Of a stretch of DNA of 64,000 nucleotides, positions 21,312-33,600 are shown one piece after another. The translations under genes were made by a program, and so were the position numbers. The stretch is taken from contig CM065307.1 in assembly GCA_033032175.1 (NCBI GenBank), positions 8,556,001 to 8,620,000 on the forward strand. Direction: 5' to 3'. Positions within the stretch are counted from its first letter, which is position 1. Each line of letters opens with the position of its first letter. The notes beneath the pieces are model-generated. The model saw nothing but the letters and a program-made list of their open reading frames with translations. It had not been told where the DNA came from and did not search any database. The DNA is from Saturnia japonica. Lineage: Eukaryota > Arthropoda > Insecta > Lepidoptera > Saturniidae.

Positions 21312-23583
21312 GGAATCCAACCTGTGTTATTACAACAGGGCCTGGACATTCTAACACTTGTTTTAGTTAAGATTTTCAGGGCAAGCCTTGCATGGGGATT
21401 TATACCTGAACCGTGGACAAAAGTACGGGTAATATTCATACCCAAGGCTGGCAAGAAGGACTATGCATTACCAAAGTCCTTCCGACCGATCAGCCTTATA
21501 TCATTTCTTCTTAAAACAATGGAGAAGATAATTGACAAAACTATTAGGGAGGAGGTTTTAACCAAGAACCTGATTAGTCCTAATCAACATGCCTATAGCA
21601 AAGGTAAATCTACCGAGACTGCCCTACTTTGTCTTATCGACAAAGTGGAGAAGGCATTGGAGGATAAGCAGATTGCACTATGTGCATTTCTTGACATTGA
21701 GGGCGCCTTCGACAATACACCAACAAAATCGCTGATTCGGGGTTTTGTGACCAAGAATGTAGATGCGACCACCGTTAGGTGGATTGAAGCAATGCTCTGA
21801 ACTCGTACAGTTAAACTGTCATTACATGGCACTAATCATGAGGTGGTAACCACAAGAGGTTGTCCACAAGGTGGTGTGCTATCGCCCCTACTGTGGACCC
21901 TGGCGGTTGACCAGCTTTTGCATAAGATGGAGGAACTGAGGATTGACGTCCAGGGTTATGCTGATGACCTGGTAATAGTTGTTCGAGGTTTCAGTCAAAG
22001 TACCATTTCGTACCTTATGCAGAAGGCGTTATATGCAATTCAAAACTGGTGCAAGGATAATGAGTTGAGGGTTAATGCAGATAAAACCGTTATAGTACCA
22101 TTTACAAAAAAGGCGTCTTGATAAATTAGTACAACCCTCACTAAATGCCAAGACAATTTCCTTTTCATCAGAGGTCAAGTACTTGGGGGTAATCGTGGAC
22201 CAAAAATTGACCTGGAATAGACAGATTGATGCTTCAATTCAGAAAGCAAAAATAGCAATGGGTATCTCTGGACGACTGGCAGGTAAGCGCTGGGGTTTAA
22301 ACCCTAAGCTGATTATGTGGCTCTACACCGCCGTGGTTAGACCAATAATAACATACGCCCGTGTGCTTTGGTGTAGGAAGGCAAACCAGTCGACTGTCAA
22401 GGCCCATTTAGGTAGAGTACAAAGAATGGCGTCTATATGAGCGACGGGAGCCATGTCAACCTCCTCTGGAGCGGCTCTGGAATCTGTGTTTAATCTCACG
22501 CCCCTTCACCTTTACGTACAGAAGGTGGCGATGTTAACAATGCACAAAATGTATGCCCAGGGAAGGGTAAACTGGTTATCCCTGACCTTGAGATCTCTAC
22601 TAGACTCAGTGATAGCAACACCAGTTTTGGGAATGATATCAGACATGATGACTCCCAAAACTATTTTAGAAAAATTTTATACTATAGAGATCCCTCCACG
22701 GAACTCTTGGATTAATGACGAGATAACATGGAAACCAGGTAGTGTACTATGGTATACTGACGGGTCCAAATCTGGACATAACGTAGGCTGTGGAATATAT
22801 GGGGAGCGACCCAATCTTAGGAAACACGTTAGTCTTGGCAGTTTCCCCTCCATTTTCCAAGCGGAAGTGTATGGCATACTTGAGTGTGCCAATATCAATC
22901 TGCAAAAGGCCTACGTTAATCACACGATTTACATTCAGTCGGACAGTCAGGCCGCTCTCTTGGCACTGGCTTCAGATTCAACAGAATCGAAGCTTGTGGC
23001 AAACTGTGTGGCAGTGCTGAACAGTCTGGGTAAAAGTAACAGATTAATCCTGCGATGGGTCACGGGGCATGCAGGAGTTCCAGGCAATGAGTCTGCGGAC
23101 GAACTTGCAAGAGCCGGAGCTGCGGAAAAACAGATTGGTCCTGAACCATTCTGTGGTATCCCAAAAAGCCTTGTTCGATTGACCTTAAGGAACCATTATA
23201 ATCAAGAGGCAATAATGTTCTGGTACAATTTACCAGGACAAAATCATTCCAAAGAGCTTATTGGCGCTTTTAAACAGCGTAGGACTGAAGAAGCTCTGAT
23301 GCTTGGTAGGAATCAGCTACGAATCTTAGTGAGGGCACTCACTGGACACTGTTGTCTAAATAAACATTTGTACAACATAGGTGTCCAGGGCACAAAAGAT
23401 TGCAGATTCTGCAAAACTGCGGACGAGACTCCAAAGCACCTTTTGTGTTATTGTGACCCACTAATACTTAAACGTAACCGGATTCTGGGAAAGCACGCGC
23501 TGCTTCCAGAAGAGGTTAAGTTGCTCTCTGCCAATAAAGTCCTGCAGTTCATCAAAGCTATAGGACTTGATGGGGAGCTTTAG
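21312..23583 (+). pseudogene. LINE ORF2 fragment: reverse transcriptase, RNase H, Cys/His end
   Basis: Reverse transcriptase blocks appear in order: KSFRPISLISFLLK, AFLDIEGAFDN, GCPQGGVLSPLLW and GYADDLVIV (active site). They are followed by RNase H (YTDGSKSGHNVGCGIY, ...QSDSQAALLAL, ...VTGHAGVPGNESADELA) and a terminal CRFCKTADETPKHLLCYC Cys/His module. Lesions are a TGA at 21798, a frameshift near 22,125 and a TGA at 22438. RNase H downstream of RT places it in the I/R1/LOA/Jockey assemblage; the exact clade is not resolved. All catalytic motifs survive, so the copy is fairly young. Confidence 0.88.
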
Positions 23584-23675
23584 CAGTGTGGGGCGATCAC
23601 AATAGATCACATTGGTCGCAGTGATACAGGACTGCATAAGCCTGCACGGCCCCCGTTTAGAATAATAATAATAAT
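21312..23675 (+). mobile_element. 5'-truncated LINE with RNase H (R1/LOA/I-like group)
   Basis: The copy starts inside the reverse transcriptase frame and ends with a short 3' UTR and a (TAA)n tail (about 23,660-23,677). It is bracketed by an imperfect target duplication, aactacaaatt (21301-21311) and aactacaaaatt (23676-23687). 5' truncation and a simple-repeat tail are hallmarks of target-primed LINE insertion. Confidence 0.85.
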
Positions 23676-24109
23676 AACTACAAAATTACAGTTTTCGGAT
23701 TTTTTCCTTTACTTGTGCTACAAGAGACTGCTTCTTGCCAAATTTCGAGATTGTAGGTCAACTGGAAGTATCCTATAGGTTGTTGTTCTCTATGAAATTG
23801 TATAGATATGAGACATAATCAAGCTGTATCTTTTGATTGCGTTGACATAGAAATTTAATTTTTTCACAGCTTCAAGGGATTGTAGACTTGAGTTTTTTAT
23901 ATTAATTTCAACTTGATACCTCCACGCACTCCAGAGAAAAAAGGTCTTGACAGACAGACAGACAGACGGACAACGAAGTGATCATAATATATGGGTTCCT
24001 TTTTTCCTTTTTGAGTATCGGAACCCTAAAAATGGAATAAAAACGGTAATACAGCATACGGTAACTCTCCGAACTAGGTACTTAATTAAGCTCGGAGAAA
24101 TCGTATCGG

Positions 24110-24196
24110 GGAACAAGTTCGGTGAAACTGTAAAAGCTGCAGCGGCTTTAGGGCCCCTAAGGCTAACAGTATAGTCCATGTAAAACAAAATAAAAA
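24110..24196 (+). repeat. tRNA-derived SINE (family A), copy 2
   Basis: Carries ttcggtgaaactgtaaaagc, tgcagcggctttagggcccc and aaggctaacagtatagtc, followed by an A-rich tail interrupted by C and T. It lies within the nested stack. Confidence 0.65.
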
Positions 24197-24479
24197 ATCG
24201 TATCGGGTACACGGCTACGACGTAAGAAGAAACAAGATTAGTCGTCCTGCGAACGCCTCAGTGAAGTAAAGAAGCTCGAGTTTTATTGAAGACCCAGCAC
24301 CTCAAGCGGCCGTGCATTATTGCACCCCCCGGGCCATCTCACCATCACCTCGCCCTTCTGGCATCCGTACGGTGTCTACGAGACGGGCATCCGGCCAAAC
24401 AAACTAGCCCGTACAAACCGGGAAATATCACGCCCCCCCGCCCTTTGCAGAGGGGAAGTGGCGCGAACCCAACAGATGT

Positions 24480-24912
24480 GTAGACGTCATAGATTAACGG
24501 ACTCAGAACTGACCCCTGCGGTACCCCTCTCCAGAGTGTTCTTGTGAGGCTATCCCTTCCAGGAATCCTTAAGGTTATGCTTCTCCCAGAAAAAAGATTG
24601 AAAATAAAATTGAAAATTTTGTTGGAACATTAAGTCTTTGAATTATTTTTTTAATATTACAAGGTCAACATTATCGTAAGCAGCTTCAATATCAAGAAAT
24701 GCAGCTACCATTGACTCATTTTTGCTTAGAGCGATTTGAATATCAGTTGAGAACATTTAATGATTGTCCGTAACATTTCACCCCTTCCTAAAGCCAAACT
24801 GAGAGGCACCTAATACATTCTGGTGCTCTAAGAACCATTCTAACCTATTTTTAATTAGATGCTCAGCTAATTTGGATAATATAGACGAGACGACAGGCCT
24901 ATATGAAGTCGC
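24480..24912 (-). pseudogene. I-type LINE, 5' part (reverse transcriptase fingers/palm)
   Basis: The minus strand reads RPVVSSILSKLAEHLIKNRL, then GASQFGFRKG, AFLDIEAAYDNV and GVPQGSVLSPLIYDVYTS, the standard reverse transcriptase blocks. It stops exactly at the GATGT duplication. Removing the insertion joins it to ELDSLILPPCSVLQYAD at 19,476, which is the expected continuation. Contains stops and a small gap after FRKG. Confidence 0.78.
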
Positions 24913-25029
24913 GTGTAAAGGATCTTTTTACTCTTGACTATTGTTTAGGAGTAAAGTGTTCATAACAGTTTTTACTGCATAGGAAGTACCCTTTAAACAT
25001 TAATACTTAGTGCGTTTAATAGTTTAGTG

Positions 25030-25190
25030 TATTAATTTTGTTCTAGGGCTAACGTGTGCAGGAGGTTCCAACCAGAGATCTGATTCTTTTCAATTTCCCG
25101 AACTGGTAGTAGTGTTTTGACTTTTGACGTTCATAAGTGCCTACATGTGGCCTAATTGAATAAAGAATGTTTTGATTTTGATTTGATTAA
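25030..25190 (+). repeat. Interspersed repeat D, copy 1
   Basis: Block ggtagtagtgttttgac...gttcataagtgcc...ttgaataaagaatgttttgattttgattt, a retroelement-like 3' end with AATAAA and an AT-rich simple tail. Related pieces are at 34,717 and 42,505. Confidence 0.5.
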
Positions 25191-25921
25191 GTAATAATAA
25201 TGGACAAATATAAACTTATATGTAAAAATCATTGGGGTATTATGTACTACGTAAAAACTTAAAGTTAGACAGCCCAGCGACTTCTTAAATTTATCAATAT
25301 TATCATGTATGTCAAAGTGAACACAACATTCATTATAATGATTTTGTTTTTGAACTGACTATATAGGTAGTTTTCCAATTACAGCACTAAAGCGCAATAT
25401 GCGGCATAATGCTTAACGTTGAATATTTCAACTACTGCAACGCTTCGCACATTCGAGCACTCTCAAAATACTGCTTTCGCGTGATGCGTGCAATCAATAG
25501 AATACCAACTCAGTGGCAGAAAATTAACAACTGTTTTTTTTAAGTTGGCATTGATCGAAATTTGATTTATTATCGTTAGTAATATTGTTTAATGTTGAAA
25601 TTTTTTTTAAAGCTTTCGTTCTTGTCGTAGTTTTTTGGAAATAATAAAAGTTAATTCAGACTGTGTTAAAAAAGTTAATATAAGTCTAGATGAAGGAACA
25701 AAAGTTGACTATTTTGGAAATTTTGCATTATTATTATTATTATTTTGCATTTGAAAACTATTTCACGTTTCAATTAAGCATCAGCACAATTCGGCATTGT
25801 GCGCCACTGAGTCGCATTATGCTCTGTAATTGGAAAACTAGGACTGTTATCCTTATGGGCTCTGGAGCCATTACAAGCTTTGACAGCTTCACCGGGCTTG
25901 GGGTTTTAATAGCGCCCGCAC
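25191..25921. other. No gene recognised
   Basis: AT-rich intergenic DNA. The 81-codon open frame shows no motif. Confidence 0.5.
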
Positions 25922-26438
25922 GTCTATACAATTAATAAAATTGAAGTATCTGTTTGTAATATCAAAATAACAGTTTTTTACTAAATGCATACGTTCGTAT
26001 TTACGATACCTATAACAAAAAGCCCATTTTTTTTATTTTTGTCTGTCTGTCTGTCTGTTTATTCCGGGTAATCTCCGAAACGGTTGTACCGATTTTGACG
26101 GGACTTTCACTGATAGATAGCTGATGATATAGGGAGTAACTTAGGCTACTTATATTTTAGAAAAAGAATGAGGGTTCCGCACAAATAAAAAAAACTGGTC
26201 ATGGTGAATCAATTCAGGCATTTAAATGGCTTATGCTGAGTAAGCCATAAGAGATATAGCAAATTAATGTACCACATAATCATAGCCATTAAAAGACCTA
26301 TAAAAAAGTCCGGGAGAGTATACATCTATTTTCTAAGGAACACCCACAATAAGCATTTTTGTCTTTAAAATAGCCGGGAGCGGGGGGCAAGATTCGTGCG
26401 GGCATTTTGTAGTCCACGTGAGCGTAGTCACGGGCACA
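25922..26438 (-). repeat. Interspersed repeat C, copy 2
   Basis: The reverse complement begins tgtgcccgtgactacgctca and ends attaattgtatagacg, with the central block gtcaaaatcggtacaaccg and a run of four cagacagac-like units. It is nearly full length compared with the copies at 41,391 and 52,835. Confidence 0.78.
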
Positions 26439-26475
26439 TCTACTTCTAAATACATTTTTTTTTTCTAGATACATT

Positions 26476-28007
26476 ATTATTGGCAGGTGGTACTGTAATA
26501 AATTATGTGGTCCAACCAAAACTGGTCACTGCACCTGTAGAGTGTAAGTACATCTTATAAAACTTTGCTTTGTAAGCATGTGTTAAAGGGAAGAGGAATC
26601 ATTATTGGCAGGTGGTACTGTAATAAATTATGTGGTCCAACCAAAACTGGTCACTGCACCTGTAGAGTGTAAGTACATCTTATAAAACTTTGCTTTGTAA
26701 GCATGTGTTAAAGGGAAGAGGAATCATTATTGGCAGGTGGTACTGTAATAAATGATGTGGTCCAACCAAAACTGGTCACTGCACCTGTAGAGTGTAAGTA
26801 CTGTTATATTATTTATCTGGAAGATAATCTTATTTATCTTATTTAATATCTACTTAATATTATTCATCATAAGTTCATTTGATTTACCTTATTATTGTTT
26901 TGGTGTACCTATTCTTTTATTTCCAGGATACCAATTAATGATAGGTTTATGTATTGATGCGTTTAGATAATTTATAACTTGATAATTTTGGTTTAATAAC
27001 AGCTTTGTTAATATTTTAGGTTCGTATTGTTTACATTGCAATATTATGACAATCTCTGTCATTGATAATTCTTTGATAGTAATAGAGCATGCGCAGTTAG
27101 GAGTTTCTCAGGTATAGACAAATATTCTATCCAGGTTCTAGTTTAGCAAAATAAATCTATGATTAGATTTATTTTGAATTTTTAAAATAAGAAAAGTCTA
27201 GTAAGATGAAATTTTGAATTCAAACGAAAATAGAAAATTAGAACAGAGAGTATGACAGATTTTTCATGGTCGATCTGATCATGGAATTCATTGTACGGCA
27301 GACCTTTGAATCGTAATAACGTTTAAATAATAATTATCAAGTGTTTTGATAAAAACCAAATTATTGTACGGCAGACCTTTGAATCGAGTAACGTTTATAT
27401 AATAATTATCAAGAGTTTTGATATAGTTGATACGTTTATAATTTAAATATCTACAGTTTGATAAAATAACTATTTTTGTGGGTGAAGTACCCTATTGAAG
27501 AAGACAATAATATTCCAGGAACTTATACCTGGATTAATATATAAATTACTGATATATATATTTTTGTTTCGCCATATCGAGAGCTGAACGGATTCCGACG
27601 TTCCACTTGATGCATCGACGTCTTCACTTGGACTGAGCTTGTTCATACGGCTCACACCACGTTGTCCGCTGAGGGCGAGCCTCGTGATTCAACCTTGTTT
27701 GGCCTACCTACTCAACACGGAGAGATCCTAGGCAAGGATCTCTACGCTGAGCTGTCGGAGCAAGAAGAACGTCTCGGTTATGGACATTAAAATTGTGTAC
27801 TAATAATTTGTAAAACCCATATTATCTGAAAATTGTAAGGTATGCTGGAAAATTATACATAACTATCCTAAATTATAAAACTTTCATTCATTTTACCTAC
27901 GTTTAGTTTATTCTTTATATCTCTTCTTACCTAAATTAAATTTTAATCATAACAGTACATCTTATAAAACTTTGCTTAGTAAGCATGTGTTAAAGGGAAG
28001 AGGAATC
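26476..28007 (+). repeat. 125-bp tandem repeat, three units, third one interrupted
   Basis: Units start attattggcaggtggtactg and end agggaagaggaatc: 26476-26600, 26601-26725 (identical to the first as read) and 26726-26801 continuing at 27959-28007. 76+49 bases add up to exactly 125. The third unit differs by two substitutions. A fourth unit would start at 28008 but only attatt is present. No role is known; not a CRISPR, since there are no spacers and the unit is far too long. Confidence 0.85.
26802..27954. mobile_element. Probable solo LTR inside the tandem repeat
   Basis: A 1,153-bp insertion beginning TGTTATATTATT and ending AATCATAACA (inverted TGTTAT/ATAACA ends). It is flanked by the 4-bp duplication GTAC (26798-26801, 27955-27958), which could also be counted as AGTAC. 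TG...CA ends and a 4-5 bp duplication fit an LTR. Inside is a duplication of about 70 bp (copies from about 27,291 and 27,364, sharing attgtacggcagacctttga). No coding region. Confidence 0.65.
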
Positions 28008-28015
28008 ATTATTTT

Positions 28016-30600
28016 AAGTGCATTTACACGTCGACTAACATCGAGTAGGATTTTTTTGGAGGGATCTTAAAGTGACATGTTGTGGATTTTATTTTTAAAT
28101 CATTATTTAGGGGTTTTGACCCAATGTTATTTAATATTGGTGGCGTATATCACACTTTGGTTGTTGGGCTTATGTGAATTGGATTATAGATATAAAGCGG
28201 AAAGTATGCATTTTGAGATCTCACAAAAACTCCCTAGATCGTTCTAACAAGGCAGCCACCATCTTGTTAGACGCCACTTTGTATAAAATACATATTACTA
28301 TGAAGGTTTGAAAACATTGACGCTGGAAAGTTTTACGAAGGCTTAAAAACATTGGGACTAAAAACCCCATTTTTTACATTGGAAAATTTTATGAAGGTAT
28401 AAAATTAAAAACATTGGCACTGGTAAGTGATTTTCCGGCGCCATAACAAAAAGAAGATCGTGTTATACGAGTAGGTACTTTAGTAGTTTAGTTAGACTGA
28501 CAGTATAGATACAGCAATAGCATATTTACATTATCGATTACAAAGGAAAACGATGCGCGTATTAGATAGATAGTTAAAAACTCGCTTTGGTATCGATATT
28601 TGGCAACGGATATCAATACCGGTATTGAAACCTTATATCGGCTAGATAGCCGTTGCCAGAAATAGCTGATAACGCCCATGGCTATGCTTTGTTTTTATGC
28701 ATATATAAAAATAATATTATAGTAGAGCGTAAAGGAAACTATTTATTAATATTGTAGTCTTTGTACGAAACAAAAGGCTTTGTTTGGTGGTGTTAAATAT
28801 TAAACATTGATTATCTAGAGCTTTTTCAACAGTCATTATTTAGGAATACGCAAAAAAGGAGAATGACCTTTTTTCGTTGTTTTCGCACGCTCTCGGGTCG
28901 AGTAGATATTACCCATAGACAAGAAGACAAGATATTCATGTTACGTACATTCAATAATAATATAAAAAGCAATGCCCATTGGATTAATCGATATTTTATT
29001 TTAAAATTATTAATACTATTGGATTTGCAAAGAATCGATGTTTTACAACACTAGATTTTGCAATATTTTTTACTCTTTCACTGGGAACTGAAAAAAAGCT
29101 ACATTCAAAAATATGAAGAGCAAAAAAGAAAGGGGTATGGATTTTCTGTTCTCTATCGATGTAATAGCTTTTTGGTGCTAAAAGTGCCACAGTTGTAAAT
29201 TGTCGAGCTTGAGAGAGTTTTCCTACTCTTTTAATATAATAAGGTGAAATATATTTTTAAAACACGACGCAACTTTAGACTATAATTTGTGGTGTAGACA
29301 CTTGACCTGTACCGTGCACATTACGCTATACTACGCCACGCCACTAACAGATAACGAGACTGTTTGCTGATAGTAGTGAAAGTTTGATGATCAATAAAAA
29401 ATGAATATCTAGTGCAACCAATAAGAACAGAAAATAAATGAGGGCGCTAGTATCATTTATTTTAATTTGGATGGATTTACTAAAACACGTTTTATTCTTT
29501 TGTTTTACGTATATTTTTAAATTCACAAGGGGTTTAAATTCGTTAAAAAGTGTAGGATTTAATTCACATAATATATATGACAGAAAATATTGAAAATGAA
29601 TGTTTTCAGAATAGCAACAATTTGTATTACTAACAAACAATGTACACTATTCTAAGATGCTAAAGTCTGCATAAAGGTTTACAGATATTAGTAGATTTTC
29701 ACTTCAAGAGGTTTTAAATCATAAAGGCAGAATTTTATTTTTATATTATTAATAAACTTAAGTATATTATGTAGCTGATGTCCAGTGAGCTTACACAAGT
29801 TCTTAAAACAATACACCACACTGCCTATGACGCTTTTTCCCAAGGTTTCTTAATACGCAGGCACACACACACGTGCTAACACACGTATAAAGAAGAGACC
29901 GAGATAATAGGAAACACTGTATAATATTGTAATGAATTTCATTCTCTTGCAGGCTAAATCATATATATGTATTTATCTCTTTTCACTGTCGGTTTTTAGT
30001 TTTGAGTTTAAAATCACAATGGTCCTAAAGAAGTTTTCAGTTAAAAAAATGTGTGCTAAGTTACCTACTCTTTGTACGTGTGTCACTTGTCAGTACGTGT
30101 GTATTCGTCTATGTTACGTATTACGAAGCTTTGGGAAAAGGCGTGTCGCGTCGCGTTGTGTGCGAGCATTGCATGGCATCGGGTGAAGGGTGTTAATAAT
30201 TTGTTTCTGATCATACAACTTATATATAAAATTGTTGATTATTATATTCCCGCTCTTAAGGAGTTAGTATTTTTATAAATTTACATATATGTTGTACTTT
30301 GTATGGAAACGCAAACAAAAAAACTTATATTGCATAATTGAACGGAAATTTATACACATAGACTAATAAATAAGGAACGTAGCTATGGTACTTTTTTTTA
30401 TCTGCGTCATATCATGGCTGGCATAAAGCTTGATTGCTTTTCTTGCTAAAGTGAGCTTGGTTTTCTTTGATAGTGGTGTGCACCTTCCATGTTTTGACTT
30501 TTATTTATGTTTAGTTCACGTATAAACAATACAAATGGGATGTGATATAGTGAAACTAACAATGTTTTTTCTGTAATAGAGCAAAGAGATAACGTACAAA
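28016..30600. other. Intergenic region upstream of the ZRANB2-like gene
   Basis: No gene was recognised. A degenerate tandem block lies at about 28,301-28,425: three loosely repeated units with gaaggt(t/c)taaaaacattggac and ggaaagttttatgaagg. CA-rich words occur at 29,860-29,885. The last few hundred bases must include the promoter and 5' UTR of the ZRANB2-like gene, but no start site could be fixed. Confidence 0.45.
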
Positions 30601-33600
30601 ATGAACGAGGGAGACTGGATTTGCAGCGATGCAAATTGCGGAAATATCAACTTTGCGCGTCGGATTTCATGCTACCGGTGTAATAAAGATAGACCAGATG
30701 CTGGAAAAATTTCCAAAAAGAAGCTTGGCACGGAAATAGGGAAATCGGCGGCAGAAAAATCACGCGGGTTGTTCAATGCAGATGACTGGCAATGCAGTAA
30801 ATGTGCGAATGTGAATTGGGCCCGAAGGCAAACGTGCAATGTTTGCAATGCGCCTAAGTTTGGTGAAGTAAGTAATTGTTTTGTACACATTTATAGTTAC
30901 AACTAGACATAAACGTAAGACATTTGTATTGTGTGTGTGTGTTTGTAGGTGGAAGCGCGCACCGGCTACGGTGGTGGGTACAATGAACGCGGTGTTGTGG
31001 AGTATCGCCGCCGGGATTCCTCATCTGATGATGATTACGATGAATTTGGAAGGAAGAAACGCAAACGCATATCAGGACCACAAGACAAAAATAAGGTAAT
31101 TTAAAAAAAGTATAATGCTGCATATTTGAAAAATTTATTGTAATTTTATTGTGATAAAAGTAAATAATAACTTGCACATTAGACAATATGTAACATAATT
31201 ATGTCATGATGTTTTTCATGAAAATGTGCAGGTAATATTTATATTTACTATGTTACAATCATAATCATACAGTAATGTTTTTCATTTATTTAGATTATAA
31301 CCTATGTCTGTTCTATTTTGATTAGCTTCATACAATTTATCAAACGTTCGGGTGGTAATGGAATTTCAAAGAAGATTTGATGTATTGATTATGAATTATA
31401 CAACAATAAGTTTGAAGCACATCATTACTAAAGTGGAGATAATTTTTCCTGCCTTCAGGTTGGCATCACTGAAGGAGCAGTATTGAAAAAGTTGTCACCC
31501 ACAATGCTGCAGAAGGATTCAAATATGGAATATGTAATGCCAGTCCCTGGAAAATTACCCCTTTCAAATAATGAATATACTGTCAAAGGAAGCCTTGGTG
31601 ATAATTCTATTTGTGATCAGCCTCCTCTCACTGTAACAACATTTAGGAGAAGCCAAATGCTAAATCAGATTAATTATAGCAGTAATAAACAAGACTATAT
31701 TTTGCCTACATACAAATTGCATAATCTTCGTCGTAAAAGATTCAAGAGTATGACTGATAGGGATTACACTGGATCCTCTGGCTATGAAACAGGATCGAAA
31801 CCGAAATGTGACAGCTCTGAACTGTCAGGATTTAAACCATATAGTCCTGTTATGGAAAACAGAGTATCTTCTACAAATAGTGATAACTTTGTGTACACAT
31901 TCTCTGGTCCCACTCCGAAAGATGATTTTCAGGTTACCTATACAGTGGAAGAAAGGGTAAAAGCAGCAGCTTTTGCTATTGTCTTTCAAAATTGTAAAAT
32001 CAGTACAGACAGATTTCAATATATGTATGACAAACCAGCCCCAGACTTTAAAACAATTTTTGCATGGAGACAAAGGCTCTTGACTACAGGCTGCTTAGTT
32101 GACTCACATTTAGACAAAAAAGATTCAGTTGCAAAATCCTCTATTTCAAGTGGAATAAATACAGATAATATTATCAATACAAAAGATAATAAAAACAAGA
32201 AAATAACAAATCCTGAGGAAATATCCATAGAGTCTGATAGCAATGATGAGGATTCTAAAATTCATGATGATAAAAATATTAAATTACCCAATTCTGATAA
32301 TATACAAACAGTATATGATAGTGACATTAACAGGATCAAAACAAGCACAGTAAATAAGAAATTAGGAGTTCCATGCAGTTCCAATGCAGAAATTTTAATA
32401 GCTACTCCTGAGCATCAAGATCTCCAAGCTACTGGTAGTTCTATCAGCACAGTTGATGAGCGACATTCACTAAGAGATACTAGGAGCTATTCTGCATCCA
32501 CTCGTCAAAGAACAAGGTCCAGTTCTCGAGTTAGTCAAGACTCAAATTACCCTGACAGTGATTTTGGAAAACATGATAAGACAATTTTATCAAATAATTC
32601 TAAACCTGTATTTTCTAAAGAAACTTCAGTGTATGATTCTGATTCTGAGTCTTTTTCCTATAACAGTGATGAAGAAAATTTCCTTTCAAGAGTTTTTGGA
32701 GAAAATAGAAAACCTAAATGCAAACTGCAAAGACATAATATTAATGCAGTGATTTCTGGCAACCAATCTGCTTATGTTGCTAATAATGAACAATCCTTTC
32801 AAGGTTACAGAACTATGAAGACAAATGAACAATCTCCATTAGCAACTGGAAATATTTACACACCAAATATGCGTAACATGACTTTAAAAAATCATAATAC
32901 CTCTGCTGACACAGATGGTTACTTAAGTGAATATGTACCAACAAAATTAGGCTCTACTGCTATGAAAAATTATCAAGACTTTAAAAATAATGTTAGGAAA
33001 AAAGGTTTCTGGGCCAAAGGCAATGGTAACTCAATCCCAAGAAATGTGTATACTTCATTAAATGATGTGTCTAAAGTGGAAGCAAGCTTATCTAATATAT
33101 CTGTACCAACTGTATATACATCGGTCAATAAACTGGAAATTGATAATAGTACTACTATGTCTCCTATGGAAATTTCACTGTGTAATTCTGTACACAAAAA
33201 TCATGTTGATGATCTTACAAAAGATGAATTTGATAATTTAGCAACAGTTGACACTTACTTACACTTTGATAATTCCTTGCAGAAAAGAACCCCAGATTCT
33301 AATATTAATAAATGTTATGAGAACACTGATAGAATTTTTGCTGTTGTACAAACTAATTCCTCAAAGAAGAACAGAAGTATAATGGATATTTTTAATACAA
33401 ATGACACAGACCAGAAAAGTCCAGAAACAATAAATGATGGGGAAAACTATGAAAATGTACATAAAATCTATGAGACAGAATGGGATGAAGCTGATGATGC
33501 ACTTTATAAAAATACTGATTTTTTAGAACAGGCAAATGGCAATGATATTTCACCAGCTCTGGATGACATTTCTATAAGGAGTCAAAGCCCTGTATCAGGT

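Larger units (their letters stand above)
19477..24474 (+). mobile_element. LTR-type insertion (probable solo LTR) enlarged by nested elements
   Basis: The insertion begins TGTTGGCGAC and ends CGAACCCAACA, with inverted 6-bp ends TGTTGG/CCAACA. It is flanked by a 5-bp duplication GATGT (19472-19476 and 24475-24479) inside the I-type LINE. TG...CA ends with 5-bp duplications fit a BEL/Pao or Gypsy LTR. No gag or pol of its own is visible, so it is best read as a solo LTR carrying later insertions: a LINE at 21,312-23,675, SINE A at 24,110 and at least one further repeat. Confidence 0.65.

Noticed and set aside
26476..26800. CRISPR-like array
   Set aside because: Three direct copies of 125 bp without spacers in a eukaryotic genome; an ordinary tandem repeat.
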